64,000 nt of DNA from the NCBI GenBank assembly GCA_042408595.1, contig JBHOQX010000087.1, positions 1 through 64,000 of the forward strand, in the 5' to 3' direction. Below are positions 35,940 to 45,286 of this stretch, piece by piece. Position numbers and translations under genes: made by a program. Numbering within the stretch: position 1 is the first letter of the stretch; the number at the start of each line of letters is the position of its first letter. The stretch comes from JBHOQX01 sp042408595. GTDB taxonomy: Bacteria > Chloroflexota > Chloroflexia > Chloroflexales > Roseiflexaceae. The notes under the pieces were generated by a model, which saw only the letters and a list, made by a program, of their open reading frames with translations, ran no database searches and was not told the origin of the DNA.

Positions 35940-36725
35940 TTACTGGCCAGCCTGAAGCGCTTGCACACGGAAATTATCGACTGCCAGGCTGCCCTGCGCC
36001 TTGCCCAGCACGCCAGCGCCGCCGCTTGTCAGGGCGCTATCGTTCGCCTCAAGAACTGGCTTGCCATCGATCGAGAAGGTAAAACGGTCGCCCTGGGCTA
36101 TCGCTGTAAGCTGATACCACCGGCGCAGCTCCAGCGGCGGGCCATCGACGCGCGCAATGCGTGCAAACTGCGAGGTCTGCGGGTCGAAGCGCGAGAACGA
36201 GAGGACGCCCGCAGTCGGACTCAGGCTGTCCCATATGAACGCATAATACCCGGAGTCGCTTGCGCGGAGGACGAGGCCGACGGCGTCGTTGCCGGTGCTG
36301 TAGAACGAGCCGGCGACAGTATAGTTCCGCCAGGATGCGTCGCCCCGTACGAGCGCCGTGTAGTAGTTGCTGGGGAGACCGTCGGCGTCACTGACCTGCA
36401 GCAGGCGGCCGTCTTCGACCGACCAGACCGATGGGGCGCGGACATCCGCGGCGCTATCCAGCACGCGCCACTGGCCCAACTCGCCGCTGTTGCTGAAATC
36501 GCTCTGCGCCAGTGTCCCGACGGCAGCGACAGACGGGCCGCTGCCCGGCGCCGGCGGTGGCGTGGCCGTTGGCGGCAGGGGCGCACTGGTCGGCATCGGT
36601 GGCGGGGTTGGCAGCACGATGCCCTGGTCGCCCGGCTGCGCCTGGGCCTGCCAGGTACCACAAGCGGCAAGCGCGACGCTGCTCAGCAGCAGCGCCAGTG
36701 CGCACACTCGCATTCTGGTCAACAT
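35940..36725 (-). CDS. Lipoprotein with concanavalin/LamG-like domain
   Basis: 261 residues. Lipobox SSVALAAC, Pro/Thr linker (about 30-65), then a jelly-roll-like domain with DFSNSGELGQWRVLD, WRNYTVAGSFYS, DSGYYAFIWD and WYQLTAIAQGDRFTFSIDGK, as in 3-keto-disaccharide hydrolase-type (DUF1080) and LamG folds that bind sugars. AGGAGG precedes the ATG. Same transcript as the secreted propeller. The two may form a surface glycan-binding pair. The region 36726-36962 upstream shows nothing I can name. Confidence 0.78.
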   Translation of the reverse strand: MLTRMRVCALALLLSSVALAACGTWQAQAQPGDQGIVLPTPPPMPTSAPLPPTATPPPAPGSGPSVAAVGTLAQSDFSNSGELGQWRVLDSAADVRAPSVWSVEDGRLLQVSDADGLPSNYYTALVRGDASWRNYTVAGSFYSTGNDAVGLVLRASDSGYYAFIWDSLSPTAGVLSFSRFDPQTSQFARIARVDGPPLELRRWYQLTAIAQGDRFTFSIDGKPVLEANDSALTSGGAGVLGKAQGSLAVDNFRVQALQAGQ

Positions 36726-36962
36726 AGATTCCTCCTGGATCGTTCGATGTGGATCGCGCCGATGCAAAACGGCGCAGTACTGCAGGATGTGGCGTGGGAA
36801 TATTGCTCATGCAGTGGATCGGGCGCTGGTACCGGTTTGAAATGGAGACGGCGCCAGCTGCCTCCAAGACGCTGGCGCGACAGCCCGGGAAGTGTACCGC
36901 AGATCCGTCGATCTGTCTACGCCTCTCACGCGATTCTGATCTGATGATTTACTGAGACGTCA

Positions 36963-38216
36963 TCAACGCACGACATCCGTTCGTACAACCGCTTCCCGAT
37001 CGATCGCTGCCGCGTACAGGCGCTCCATCTCCTGCGCAACGGTGGTCGAGTGGAAGCGCATCCTCCCAGCCACGCATGCCGCACTCCGCGCCCGCCAGCC
37101 GGCGGGGTCGGTGAGCACCGCGCCGAGCGCCGCCGCCAGCCGCCCCGGGTCGCGCGGCGGGACGGTCAGCCCCTCGCCGTTGCAGAAGAACCCCGGTGTG
37201 CCGGAGGTCTCGGTGGCGACGAACGGCGTCCCAACCGCTGCGCCCTCGACCAGAATTTTGTTGCCGCCCTCGATCAGCGACGGGACGGCCACCACATCCG
37301 CCGCCGCCAGGTAGGCGGCCATCTGCTCCGGCGGCACATGCCCAACTAACATGACGCGCCCGGCCACGCCGTTGTTCCGAATCAGGCCCTCGAGATAAGC
37401 CCCATAATCGCCGAGGCGCGGGTCGCGCCGGTTCGGGCCGCAGATCAGCACGGTCGCGTCCGGCACAAGCTGGAGGACCGCCGGCAGCGCCCGGATCAGG
37501 TCGTCGAACCCCTTCACCGGTAGCAGCCGCCCCGCCGCGACGATCAGGCTGCCGCCCGCGAGGCCATGCCGCGCGGCGATCGCCGCCCGCTGCTGCGCGC
37601 GAAACGGGGCGATCTCTGTAACGAAACAGTCGTCCCGGATGTTACGCGGTACGACTACGATCTTCTTCGGCGGACAGCCATAGCGGATGGCCATGGCGCG
37701 CGCACCCGGCGAGACGGCCCGCACGAACGCCGCGCGCTGGAAGGTCAGGCGGAGCAGCCAACGTACCATGCGGAAACGTGCGAAGCCGTAGGCGATCGCG
37801 TCATCGGCGATCAGATCGCCGCCACGAATGGTCGGGATAAACGGACGCGGATCGCCGGCCAGCGCCGCGACCGCGCCGAGCGGGTAGACCGATTCGACAT
37901 GGATGATGTCGATCGCCGGGTGGGCGCGCAGCCAGGCGCGATAGCCGGCCAGTGCGGTGGCGAAGTGATCGTAGTGCAACAGCCGGCCGGCCGCGAAATT
38001 CGCAGCGCGGGCCACCCGGGTCGCGCTGACGGCCATCCGCGCAACCGGCGGCGTGCCGGGCTCCACAGCCAGCCGGGGGCCGCCGCGCTGCCCGGGGGCT
38101 GGGGTGAGCACCGTCACGCGGTGGCCGCGCGACTGCAGGCGCGCCAGAAACTCCTCGTGCACCTGGTTGCCGAAGATGCCGCGATCGTAGGCAGTTGTGA
38201 AGTAGAGCAGGTTCAT
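36963..38216 (-). CDS. Family 4 glycosyltransferase
   Basis: 417 residues. GT-B fold with a GT4 C-terminal half: IVAAGRLLPVKGFDDLIRAL, VMLVGHVPPEQMAAYLAAAD and the EGGNKILVEGAAVGTPFVAT donor-site segment containing the conserved glutamate. The N-terminal half carries the acceptor domain with EEFLARLQSRGH near the start. ATG at 38216 begins MNLLYFTTAY. Likely adds a sugar to a surface glycan with its neighbours. Confidence 0.88.
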   Translation of the reverse strand: MNLLYFTTAYDRGIFGNQVHEEFLARLQSRGHRVTVLTPAPGQRGGPRLAVEPGTPPVARMAVSATRVARAANFAAGRLLHYDHFATALAGYRAWLRAHPAIDIIHVESVYPLGAVAALAGDPRPFIPTIRGGDLIADDAIAYGFARFRMVRWLLRLTFQRAAFVRAVSPGARAMAIRYGCPPKKIVVVPRNIRDDCFVTEIAPFRAQQRAAIAARHGLAGGSLIVAAGRLLPVKGFDDLIRALPAVLQLVPDATVLICGPNRRDPRLGDYGAYLEGLIRNNGVAGRVMLVGHVPPEQMAAYLAAADVVAVPSLIEGGNKILVEGAAVGTPFVATETSGTPGFFCNGEGLTVPPRDPGRLAAALGAVLTDPAGWRARSAACVAGRMRFHSTTVAQEMERLYAAAIDREAVVRTDVVR

Positions 38217-38351
38217 GGGTAGAACAGAGCCGGGACAATCAGCGAGCCCTGGGCGGAACCCGAAGAACGACCGACCGACACCTGCCGCACTGCAAGGCGA
38301 CAGGTCCAATAGCACTGGAAGGTTTGCGCTCGTCCATCGTCGAATGGCGCG

Positions 38352-39296
38352 TCAGTGCCTCCCGGCCGCCTCTCGATACCACGCCAGCGTCCGCGCCAGC
38401 CCATCGGCCACACCCACCAGCGGCTCGTACCCCAGCACGCGCCGCGCCCTGCCGATGTCTGCGAGCGAGTCGCGGATGTCGCCAGGGCGGGGCGGCTCGT
38501 GCACAACTGGCAGCTCCTGGCCGGTCAGGCGGTTGAGGATTGCGACGACATCGAGCAGCGCGGTGCGCTCGCCGCAGGCGATGTTGAAGACCTCACCTGA
38601 CGCATCCGGCGCTGTCGCGGCCAGGAGATTAGCCTCGACCACGTTCTCGACATAGCTGAAATCGCGCGTCTGCCGCCCATCGCCGTGGACCGTAAACGGC
38701 TGTCCGGTGATCGCCGCCGTGCAGAAGCGGGCGATCACGCCGGAATATGGCGAATCTGGGTCCTGGCGCGGCCCGAAGACATTAAAATAGCGCAGCGCTA
38801 CGGTTTCCAGCCCGTAGAGCGCCGGGAAGATGACAGCGTACTGCTCGGCGGCAAGCTTGCTCACAGCGTATGGCGAGCGTGGCCGCGGCGCCATCGTCTC
38901 GACCTTCGGCAACGCCGGCGTATCGCCGTAGACCGACGAAGACGACGCAACGATGACCCGCCGCGCTCCAGCGTCGCGCGCGGCGAGCAGCACGTTGAGC
39001 GTGCCATCAACGTTGACAGCGTTGCAAGTGTAGGGATCGTTCACTGAGCGCGGCACGGACGGCAGGGCGCCCTGATGGAAGACCAGCTCCACACCGCCCA
39101 TCGCCCGCCGGACGGCCGCAGCATCGCGCAGGTCGCCCTCGATGACCTCGGCCTCGCCCCGCAGCTCGGCCAGGTTCGTGCGCTTGCCGGTGCTGAAGTT
39201 GTCGAAGATGCGTACACGCCACCCGGCGCGCAGCAGCCGCCTGGCGAGGTGGCTGCCGATGAAGCCGGCCCCGCCGGTGATCAGGACTGTCGTCAC
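38352..39296 (-). CDS. NAD-dependent nucleotide-sugar epimerase/dehydratase
   Basis: Extended short-chain dehydrogenase of 314 residues with GGAGFIGSHLARRLL (NAD binding), SSSSVYGD and YAVSK (catalytic Tyr-x3-Lys), as in UDP-glucose/UDP-GlcNAc 4-epimerases. The segment RYFNVFGPRQDPDSPYSGVI is typical of the WbpP/GalE group that acts on UDP-GlcNAc/GlcNAcA-type substrates. GTG at 39296 with GGGGAG upstream is preferred over an ATG ten codons earlier. It supplies a nucleotide sugar to the surrounding glycosyltransferases. Confidence 0.9.
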   Translation of the reverse strand: MTTVLITGGAGFIGSHLARRLLRAGWRVRIFDNFSTGKRTNLAELRGEAEVIEGDLRDAAAVRRAMGGVELVFHQGALPSVPRSVNDPYTCNAVNVDGTLNVLLAARDAGARRVIVASSSSVYGDTPALPKVETMAPRPRSPYAVSKLAAEQYAVIFPALYGLETVALRYFNVFGPRQDPDSPYSGVIARFCTAAITGQPFTVHGDGRQTRDFSYVENVVEANLLAATAPDASGEVFNIACGERTALLDVVAILNRLTGQELPVVHEPPRPGDIRDSLADIGRARRVLGYEPLVGVADGLARTLAWYREAAGRH

Positions 39297-39636
39297 GCGT
39301 TCGCGCTCCCCTCCACGATCGAACACATCAACATGCTGTCAGTTTTCCACACGCAGCACAGAGAACCTGCGGCGTATACCTGGTTGGCTCGACGCTGTCC
39401 ATTGGCGCATGGGTGGTTCCTGGACGAGTCTTCACCCCGTGCCCCGCCTCGGTAGCGGGGCATCCTGGGGCGCTGCCGCCTTCTCACGCACAGCTCAGGG
39501 ATGGACCAAGTTGATCGCCCCCTTCCCCTCCCCCGCACGCCGAGAGGGGCAAGGACAGCAGGCAGCATCACGCGACCCGGGCAACGACGCGACACGCCTA
39601 CATCGCCGTTGCACAATCACACGTACCACTGTCGTG
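39297..39636. other. Intergenic region without a gene
   Basis: 340 bases. It contains a short hairpin gccccgc/gcggggc (39441-39461), and a c-rich/g-rich hairpin (cccctc/gagggg, 39525-39549) like one at 12142-12186. I see no open frame with coding character. Confidence 0.6.
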
Positions 39637-41454
39637 CTATGGGACACTGCTCGCGCGCAGTTCATAGACAACCACCGGGTTCTGCGCCGTATTTGGGCGG
39701 GGAAAGCGCTGGATGATCGCTGCCACGTCGCTGAAGGGGCGCGTGAGCCGGACATCGTCGCGCCGGTCGAGCGCAGGCGGCGCGCCCAGGCCGAGCCGGC
39801 TGAGGGCGATCTTACCATAGATCACCAGCCGCTCCCAGGCCGTCGGCGGGCGGTGGGTGGGCGCGTCGCTCAGTGCGGCGCTGTAAAAGCTAATATGGCC
39901 AGCCATCGTCTCCTCGCGGTCCACCAGGTAGCGCACGCCTTTCGCCCGCAGATAGTCGAGCAGGGCGCGCCGCTCCATCACGGGCACGATCTCGTCATTG
40001 AGCTTGCCGTCAATGTTCAGCACGGTATGGCCGCTATAATACTGATAGATGCCAGAGTTTTTCGCGCCGATCAGCGCCTCGTGCGGCAGATTATCACGAA
40101 TCCACAGCGCCGCCTGGTAAGAGGTCGGCTGGGTCAGCTCCGGGCTGCGCCGCATCGTCTGGTAAAAGGACCATGCCTCGTAGCTGTTCAGCGCGATGAT
40201 CGCCGCCAGCGCCGCGGCGACTCCGCCAGCGGCGCGCGGCCAGCGCCGAATGACATCCGCCGCTAGCCAGGCCAGCAGGATGATCAGCACGGCCGAGAAG
40301 CCGACAAAGTAGCGCTCGCGAATCTGTTGCAGCCCATAGCCGTAGTACAGCGCGGGAAGCGGCAGATACAGGAGCAGCGGCAGTGCCCGCAGCAGTCGGC
40401 GGCGCAACGTGAGCAACAGCGCTGCGACGCCTCCCAGCGCGACCAGCAGCTTCAGCCAGAGCGACGGCAACCAATCGAGCCAGACGGCCGAATTCTGGAA
40501 GACGGCGCTGAGCCCGTTCGTCAGGTTGAACGAGCCAGCGTAGCTTTGCATATAGGCCAGCGCTCGCCCGCTGCTTGGCGTCAGGCTGCCCGATACCATC
40601 CAGTTGAAGAGAAAGTAGGGCGCCAGCAGCAGCAGCGTGGCGCCGCTGTAGAGGGCGGCTGGCCAGCACCGCAGGGCGAAGGTCGCAGGACGCAAGACAA
40701 ACGCTGGCTGTGCCTGTATGGACGACGTACCGATCTGGCGGGGCGTTCTTCCGTTCACCGTCCACCATCGACCGGCCATCGTCCGCCACTCGCCTATCGA
40801 GAGCGCCAAGCACAGCGTGATCGCCACGAACGCCAGCGCCGCGTCGAGGCGAGCCAAGACCGCCAGCGCCGTCAGGAGCGCCAGCAGCAGCACGCCACGC
40901 GGGCGCGCCCAGTCGATCCCGTCGACGGCGGCGAAGAGCAGCAGCAGCAGCAGCAGGCCCAGCGCCGTCTCCATGCCGTTCACACTGATGCGGATCAGGT
41001 ATGGATTAACAGCGTAGAGCGCAACCGCGAGCAGGCCGGCCAGCTCGCCGCCGAAGCGCCGCGCCAGCCACCACAGCGGCAGCATCGTCAGCGCGGCGAG
41101 CAGCGCGCAGATCAGCAGGCTGGCGGTGACACCGGCGTCCAGAGCGTTCGGCGCGATCAGGTATGGCAGCGTGCCCAGGGTCAGCGGGTAGAGCGGCTGG
41201 AAGCCGGTGGTGACGTTCACGCCATCGGCCGTGATACCGCGGCCCAGCGCGACATTGCGGGCGATGGCCATCACCATCCAGGCGTCGTCTTCGAGTAGGA
41301 TCAGGTGCGCCGAGAGCGGCAGCAGTGCGAATCCCAGCCGAAGCGCCAACCCGATGCCGGCCAGCGCCCATGTCGCCCGGCGGATGGCCCGGGGCGCGGC
41401 GGCGGCGCGTGCCGGGCGGGCGCGAAGCCCGGAAGTGGCAGTCGATGACTCCAT
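39637..41454 (-). CDS. GT-C family membrane glycosyltransferase-like protein
   Basis: 605 residues, about 11 spans. The first outer loop LLEDDAWMVMAIARNVALG holds the acidic pair expected in GT-C enzymes, and VNGMETALGLLLLLL follows as in ArnT/PMT-like families. A hydrophilic insert between spans (MAGRWWTVNGRTPRQIG, from the tract at about 40752-40800) matches the spacer-word type seen in two other genes here. The C-terminal 150 residues are outside. It begins two bases after the stop of the AftB-like gene. Confidence 0.75.
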   Translation of the reverse strand: MESSTATSGLRARPARAAAAPRAIRRATWALAGIGLALRLGFALLPLSAHLILLEDDAWMVMAIARNVALGRGITADGVNVTTGFQPLYPLTLGTLPYLIAPNALDAGVTASLLICALLAALTMLPLWWLARRFGGELAGLLAVALYAVNPYLIRISVNGMETALGLLLLLLLFAAVDGIDWARPRGVLLLALLTALAVLARLDAALAFVAITLCLALSIGEWRTMAGRWWTVNGRTPRQIGTSSIQAQPAFVLRPATFALRCWPAALYSGATLLLLAPYFLFNWMVSGSLTPSSGRALAYMQSYAGSFNLTNGLSAVFQNSAVWLDWLPSLWLKLLVALGGVAALLLTLRRRLLRALPLLLYLPLPALYYGYGLQQIRERYFVGFSAVLIILLAWLAADVIRRWPRAAGGVAAALAAIIALNSYEAWSFYQTMRRSPELTQPTSYQAALWIRDNLPHEALIGAKNSGIYQYYSGHTVLNIDGKLNDEIVPVMERRALLDYLRAKGVRYLVDREETMAGHISFYSAALSDAPTHRPPTAWERLVIYGKIALSRLGLGAPPALDRRDDVRLTRPFSDVAAIIQRFPRPNTAQNPVVVYELRASSVP

Positions 41455-41456
41455 GC

Positions 41457-43775
41457 TTATGGCGCGATTCGTCGATACAGCATAATCGGATGCCCTTCCG
41501 GCCCGCGCTGCTCTTCGCGGCGGTATGCCTGCCAGAAGCGCGGTTGGTCGGCAAAGTACGGTGCGGCGAAGTATGGAATGATCGCCGGCGCGCGGTCGAG
41601 CACGTAGGGGATGTCGGTCTTCTCGTGGCCGGGCTTGCCCCGGCCCATGGTCGCAACGTTCATGCTCGCGATATGCCGGTCATTCAGCCCGAGGATATCG
41701 AGCACCGGGCGCTGGCTGTAGTACGCCAGTGCACCCGCTGCCTCGGCGGCGACAAGCGTGTCCGGCGGTGTGTGGGCGGCCAGCCAGCGCCCCACTTCGC
41801 GCCGCCGCGCGACGGTCGTGTTTTCGCGCCAGACTGGGCTGGCTGGATCAAAGGCGCTGGTCTTCCCTGCTTGGCCAGCCTGGAGCGCCAGCGCCAGCGC
41901 CAGGACGCTCCCCGCCGCAAGCGCATGCCATCCCCCGCCTCGCGCGATCCACGCCAGGCCCCACTGCGCCAGCAGCGCCAACAACGGCACGAGCGGGACA
42001 ATGAAACGCGAGCCCGCCATCCAGTCGCCGCCGACCGCGATGACATACAAAAAGTAGACGCCCGTCAGCAGCGCGAGGTAAACGACAGGCGCGCGCCGTA
42101 CCGAGCGATCCGCATTTGCCCAGCGTGTGGCTGGCCGGATGCTGCCTGAGCGCCGCCACGCGACCAGCCCGAGGAGGAGCGCGCCAGCCACCCATGCCGG
42201 CGCGGCCGGCGCCCAATAGTCGCCGGCGTAGCGCAAGCCACGTGCCAGTTGCGAACCGGAGGCGCCGACTTTGACATAGAAGGTGTTCGGCAGCGGCAGG
42301 CCATAGTAGCTGAAGCGCCAGAGGTAGTAGGGCAGGAAGATCGCAAGAAAGGCCGCCAGCGTACGGCCCACCGCGCGCATCCGTTGTTCTGGCGGAGCGT
42401 CAAGCAGCCCAAACCCGACCGTGACGGCCAGCAGCAGCATGCCCTCCGGACGTGTCAGCGCCGCCAGGCCGAAGAGCGCGCCAGCGCGCAGCGGCCAGCC
42501 GGCGATCCACGCGCCCGCGCCGGCCAACGCCAGAAAGGTGAACAACGCGGTCTCCATGCCGCTGCCGCGCGCCGTATAGGCCAGGAACGCCCCACTTGTC
42601 GCCAGCAGGAGAGGCGCAATTGTCGCCGCGAGCGGCTCGCGCGCGCCCGCCAGGCTCGGCAGCCGCCGCCCGACGACAAAGCAGAGTGCGATCGTGGCCT
42701 GGCCGATCAGCAGCGGTAGCAGCCGAGCCAACAGCAGCACATCGCTGTTCGTCGCGAGCGCGGCCGCCAGCACCATCGTCCAGAGGAAGTTGGTGTATCC
42801 CTCAACACGCTCGCCGGGGTTGAAGACCAGGCCGTTGCCGGCAAGCCACTGCTGAGCGTAGCGCAGCGAAATGAAGGCATCGTCCACCAGCCAGCCACCG
42901 AGCAGCACGTTTGCCAGCGGAAGTGCGAGGAGCGCCGCCACGAGCCCAAGCGCCGTTGCCGCGCGCCCGGGCCGCGCCAGCGCCGCCAGAAGCACACCCC
43001 AGAGCATCGCCAGCACGAGCGCCGCCGGCGGAAGCGGCTGCGGGCGGTAATCGAGCAGCGCCAGCACTGGCCCACCGATCAGGGCGCCCAGCACAACCCG
43101 GTGCGCGGCCCGATCGCGCACCCGCATGGCCGCCGCCCCGACCAGCGCCCCGGCCCCGGCGAGCGCCAGCGCCACCCTTCCGGGCAACGCCGGCCCTGCT
43201 GGCGCGTGTACGGCTATCGCATCCATCTGCACGCCGATCCGACGCGGGTTGCCTGTCAATGTAAAGGTGTCGCTGAACAGCTCAATGTACAGGTCGCTGT
43301 CCACGACAGCCTGCGGTGGTGGCGCAAGCACGACGTACCGCCGATAGCCGGCGCTGGTCGGAAGATCGAGCGCCGCCCGGTGGTCAAGCTCCAGGCGCAC
43401 CACCGGCTGCGGGCCGCCCGGGCGACACCCGCACAGCCGAAGGTCGAGTCGCAGCGGCCTGCCGAGTTGGTAAGCATTGCTGAAGACCATCCGCGCCCAG
43501 TCGTATGTCCAGCGGAACGTCGTGCGGCCAGCGGTTTCAGGCTCGTAGAACCCGAAGAAGTTACGAACCGGGCCGGTCTCGCCTTCGGCGCGAAAAGCCT
43601 CCTCCGCGCCGACATCCACCGTCATTTGGCGCTGCGGCAGGGGCAGCGCGGCCAGCAGCCAACCGAGCACTATGCCGGCCCCGAGCGCGTATAGCAGTGC
43701 GGCGAGCCAGGCGGGGCGGGCGAGCGCGACGCGCGGCGCCGGCGCCCGCGCGGACAGCCAGGTGGGGAGACTCAC
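41457..43775 (-). CDS. GT-C glycosyltransferase, AftB-like
   Basis: 772 residues. After one N-terminal span and a beta-rich outer domain (about 45-190) comes a multi-span GT-C core with DDAFISLRYAQQWLAGNG and FNPGERVEGYTNFLW, close in pattern to mycobacterial AftB, which moves arabinofuranose from decaprenyl phosphate. A later NTFYVKVG segment fits the same family. This suggests a polyprenyl-phosphate sugar donor; the sugar is unknown. The start is GTG at 43775 with GGAG eight bases upstream. The N-terminal beta domain is an uncommon addition. Confidence 0.78.
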   Translation of the reverse strand: MSLPTWLSARAPAPRVALARPAWLAALLYALGAGIVLGWLLAALPLPQRQMTVDVGAEEAFRAEGETGPVRNFFGFYEPETAGRTTFRWTYDWARMVFSNAYQLGRPLRLDLRLCGCRPGGPQPVVRLELDHRAALDLPTSAGYRRYVVLAPPPQAVVDSDLYIELFSDTFTLTGNPRRIGVQMDAIAVHAPAGPALPGRVALALAGAGALVGAAAMRVRDRAAHRVVLGALIGGPVLALLDYRPQPLPPAALVLAMLWGVLLAALARPGRAATALGLVAALLALPLANVLLGGWLVDDAFISLRYAQQWLAGNGLVFNPGERVEGYTNFLWTMVLAAALATNSDVLLLARLLPLLIGQATIALCFVVGRRLPSLAGAREPLAATIAPLLLATSGAFLAYTARGSGMETALFTFLALAGAGAWIAGWPLRAGALFGLAALTRPEGMLLLAVTVGFGLLDAPPEQRMRAVGRTLAAFLAIFLPYYLWRFSYYGLPLPNTFYVKVGASGSQLARGLRYAGDYWAPAAPAWVAGALLLGLVAWRRSGSIRPATRWANADRSVRRAPVVYLALLTGVYFLYVIAVGGDWMAGSRFIVPLVPLLALLAQWGLAWIARGGGWHALAAGSVLALALALQAGQAGKTSAFDPASPVWRENTTVARRREVGRWLAAHTPPDTLVAAEAAGALAYYSQRPVLDILGLNDRHIASMNVATMGRGKPGHEKTDIPYVLDRAPAIIPYFAAPYFADQPRFWQAYRREEQRGPEGHPIMLYRRIAP

Positions 43776-43825
43776 GTCCGGGGCTCCATCGCGGCGCTCT
43801 GTGCTCTCGGGCTCATAGGCGCGGA

Positions 43826-43834
43826 TTATAGCAC
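43826..43834 (-). promoter_or_regulatory. Extended -10 promoter for the AftB-like gene
   Basis: Minus-strand TGCTATAAT, 51 bases before the GTG at 43775 and overlapping the end of the upstream glycosyltransferase gene. Confidence 0.5.
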
Positions 43835-45067
43835 ACGGGCCTGCGCCGCCCGCGCGTAGCAGTCGAGCGTTCGCTCCAGCAGTGCGGCCTCGTCGAAGGC
43901 CGCCGCCAGCCGCGCCCGCCCGCCCGCCGCCAGCCGCGCCCGCAGGGCCGGGTCGTCCAGCAGCCGGATGATGCCCGCCGCCAGCGCCGCCGGGCTTTCC
44001 GGCGCGACCAGCAGCCCATCCGTGCCGTCGCGCACGATCTCGTCGATCACCGGGATGTCGCTCGCCACCAGCGGCACGCCGGCCTGCATCGCCTCCAGCA
44101 GCGGCAGCCCGAACCCCTCGTAGCGCGACGGGATGGCGATACACGCTGCGGCGCGCAGCAGCGCCAGCTTCTGCGCCTCCGTCACCCGCCCGGCGAAGAC
44201 CAGCCGCGCCGCGACGCCCAGCGCGCGAGCGCGGGCCTCCATCTCCGCCTGCGACGCCGGGTTGTGGCTTACGAACACGAACGTGGCGGATGGATGCTGT
44301 GCCACAACCGCCGGCATGGCCTCGACCAACAGGTCGAACCCCTTGCGCGGCGTCAGTTGCCCGATAAACAGCACGATCGGGTGCGCCAGCCCCCGCACGA
44401 CCGAGTCGTCCGGCGTCAGGTCTGGGGCGCCGCCGATCCAGAGTGGAATGGTCTCGATCCGCTCGGGCGCGAAGCCCATCCGCTCCAGAACCACGCGCTC
44501 CGCCCGCGAGGAAGCGATGAAGCGATCCACCTGGCGCAGGGGGGCATGGAGCAGATAGTTCGTCAATTGGCGGCGCGGGCGCGGGTCGCGGCGCAGTTGG
44601 CGCAGGAGGTCGGGCAGCGTCCAGGCCAGTCGGTCGTAGCGCACCTGGCTGGCGTACGGGCGCTCGCGGTCGTCCACCAGGTAGGCGTCGTGGTAAGGGC
44701 CGACAGGCGTATGCACCACCGGCACGCCGCGGCGGCGCGCCCAGGCGACGGCGTTGTACACGAAGACATTGCGGAAGTGATAGATGTGCAGCACATCCGG
44801 CCTGGGGATCGCATCGAGCAGCCGGCCAAGCTTCGGGCCGGGCCAGATGCGCGGCGGAGCCCGTAACACATCGATTCCGTCGATCTCCTCACGCCGCGCG
44901 CGCATCGAGGGATGCGCCGGCTGGAGGTAGCCGATGGCGGTCACGCGGTGACCGCGCCGGGCAAGCGCGCGGGCCAGCACCGGCTCCGGCCAATTCGGCG
45001 CGAAGTCGCCTGTCACTCCGCCGATCCCAAGAATAAGAACGTGGAGTTTGTCGCCGGGTGCGGTCAT
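43826..45067 (-). CDS. Family 4 glycosyltransferase
   Basis: 413 residues, GT-B fold. The N-terminal half starts HVLILGIGGVTGDFAPNW with an acceptor-side loop; the C-terminal half has IVLFIGQLTPRKGFDLLVEA, AACIAIPSRYEGFGLPLLEAM (in part; the E-x7-E donor motif) and GTDGLLV. No strong ribosome site. 45068-45286 upstream is spacer sequence with gacgaagg and cgtccttcg words. Confidence 0.88.
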   Translation of the reverse strand: MTAPGDKLHVLILGIGGVTGDFAPNWPEPVLARALARRGHRVTAIGYLQPAHPSMRARREEIDGIDVLRAPPRIWPGPKLGRLLDAIPRPDVLHIYHFRNVFVYNAVAWARRRGVPVVHTPVGPYHDAYLVDDRERPYASQVRYDRLAWTLPDLLRQLRRDPRPRRQLTNYLLHAPLRQVDRFIASSRAERVVLERMGFAPERIETIPLWIGGAPDLTPDDSVVRGLAHPIVLFIGQLTPRKGFDLLVEAMPAVVAQHPSATFVFVSHNPASQAEMEARARALGVAARLVFAGRVTEAQKLALLRAAACIAIPSRYEGFGLPLLEAMQAGVPLVASDIPVIDEIVRDGTDGLLVAPESPAALAAGIIRLLDDPALRARLAAGGRARLAAAFDEAALLERTLDCYARAAQARVL

Positions 45068-45286
45068 GTAGGTTTGACAATAGCCGGCGGATAGTAGCCA
45101 GCGGACGATCGACGATTGTTATGACGACGGGCGAAGGACGCCCCCGCCCCTACGCTCGCACAGGGATGCGCGGCACGGACGAGATGCAGACGACAGCGGG
45201 CTCTACCCTCTGGAAACAGCGCTACCGCCCATCCTATCGGTTTCGTCCTTCCTCGTTCGTCCTTCGTCGGCATGGCGGACTGCACG

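Noticed and set aside
43776..44144. Long upstream extension of the AftB-like frame
   Set aside because: It overlaps the strongly supported GT4 gene at 43826-45067 on the same strand in another frame and is Ala/Gly/Arg-rich, typical of a shadow frame.
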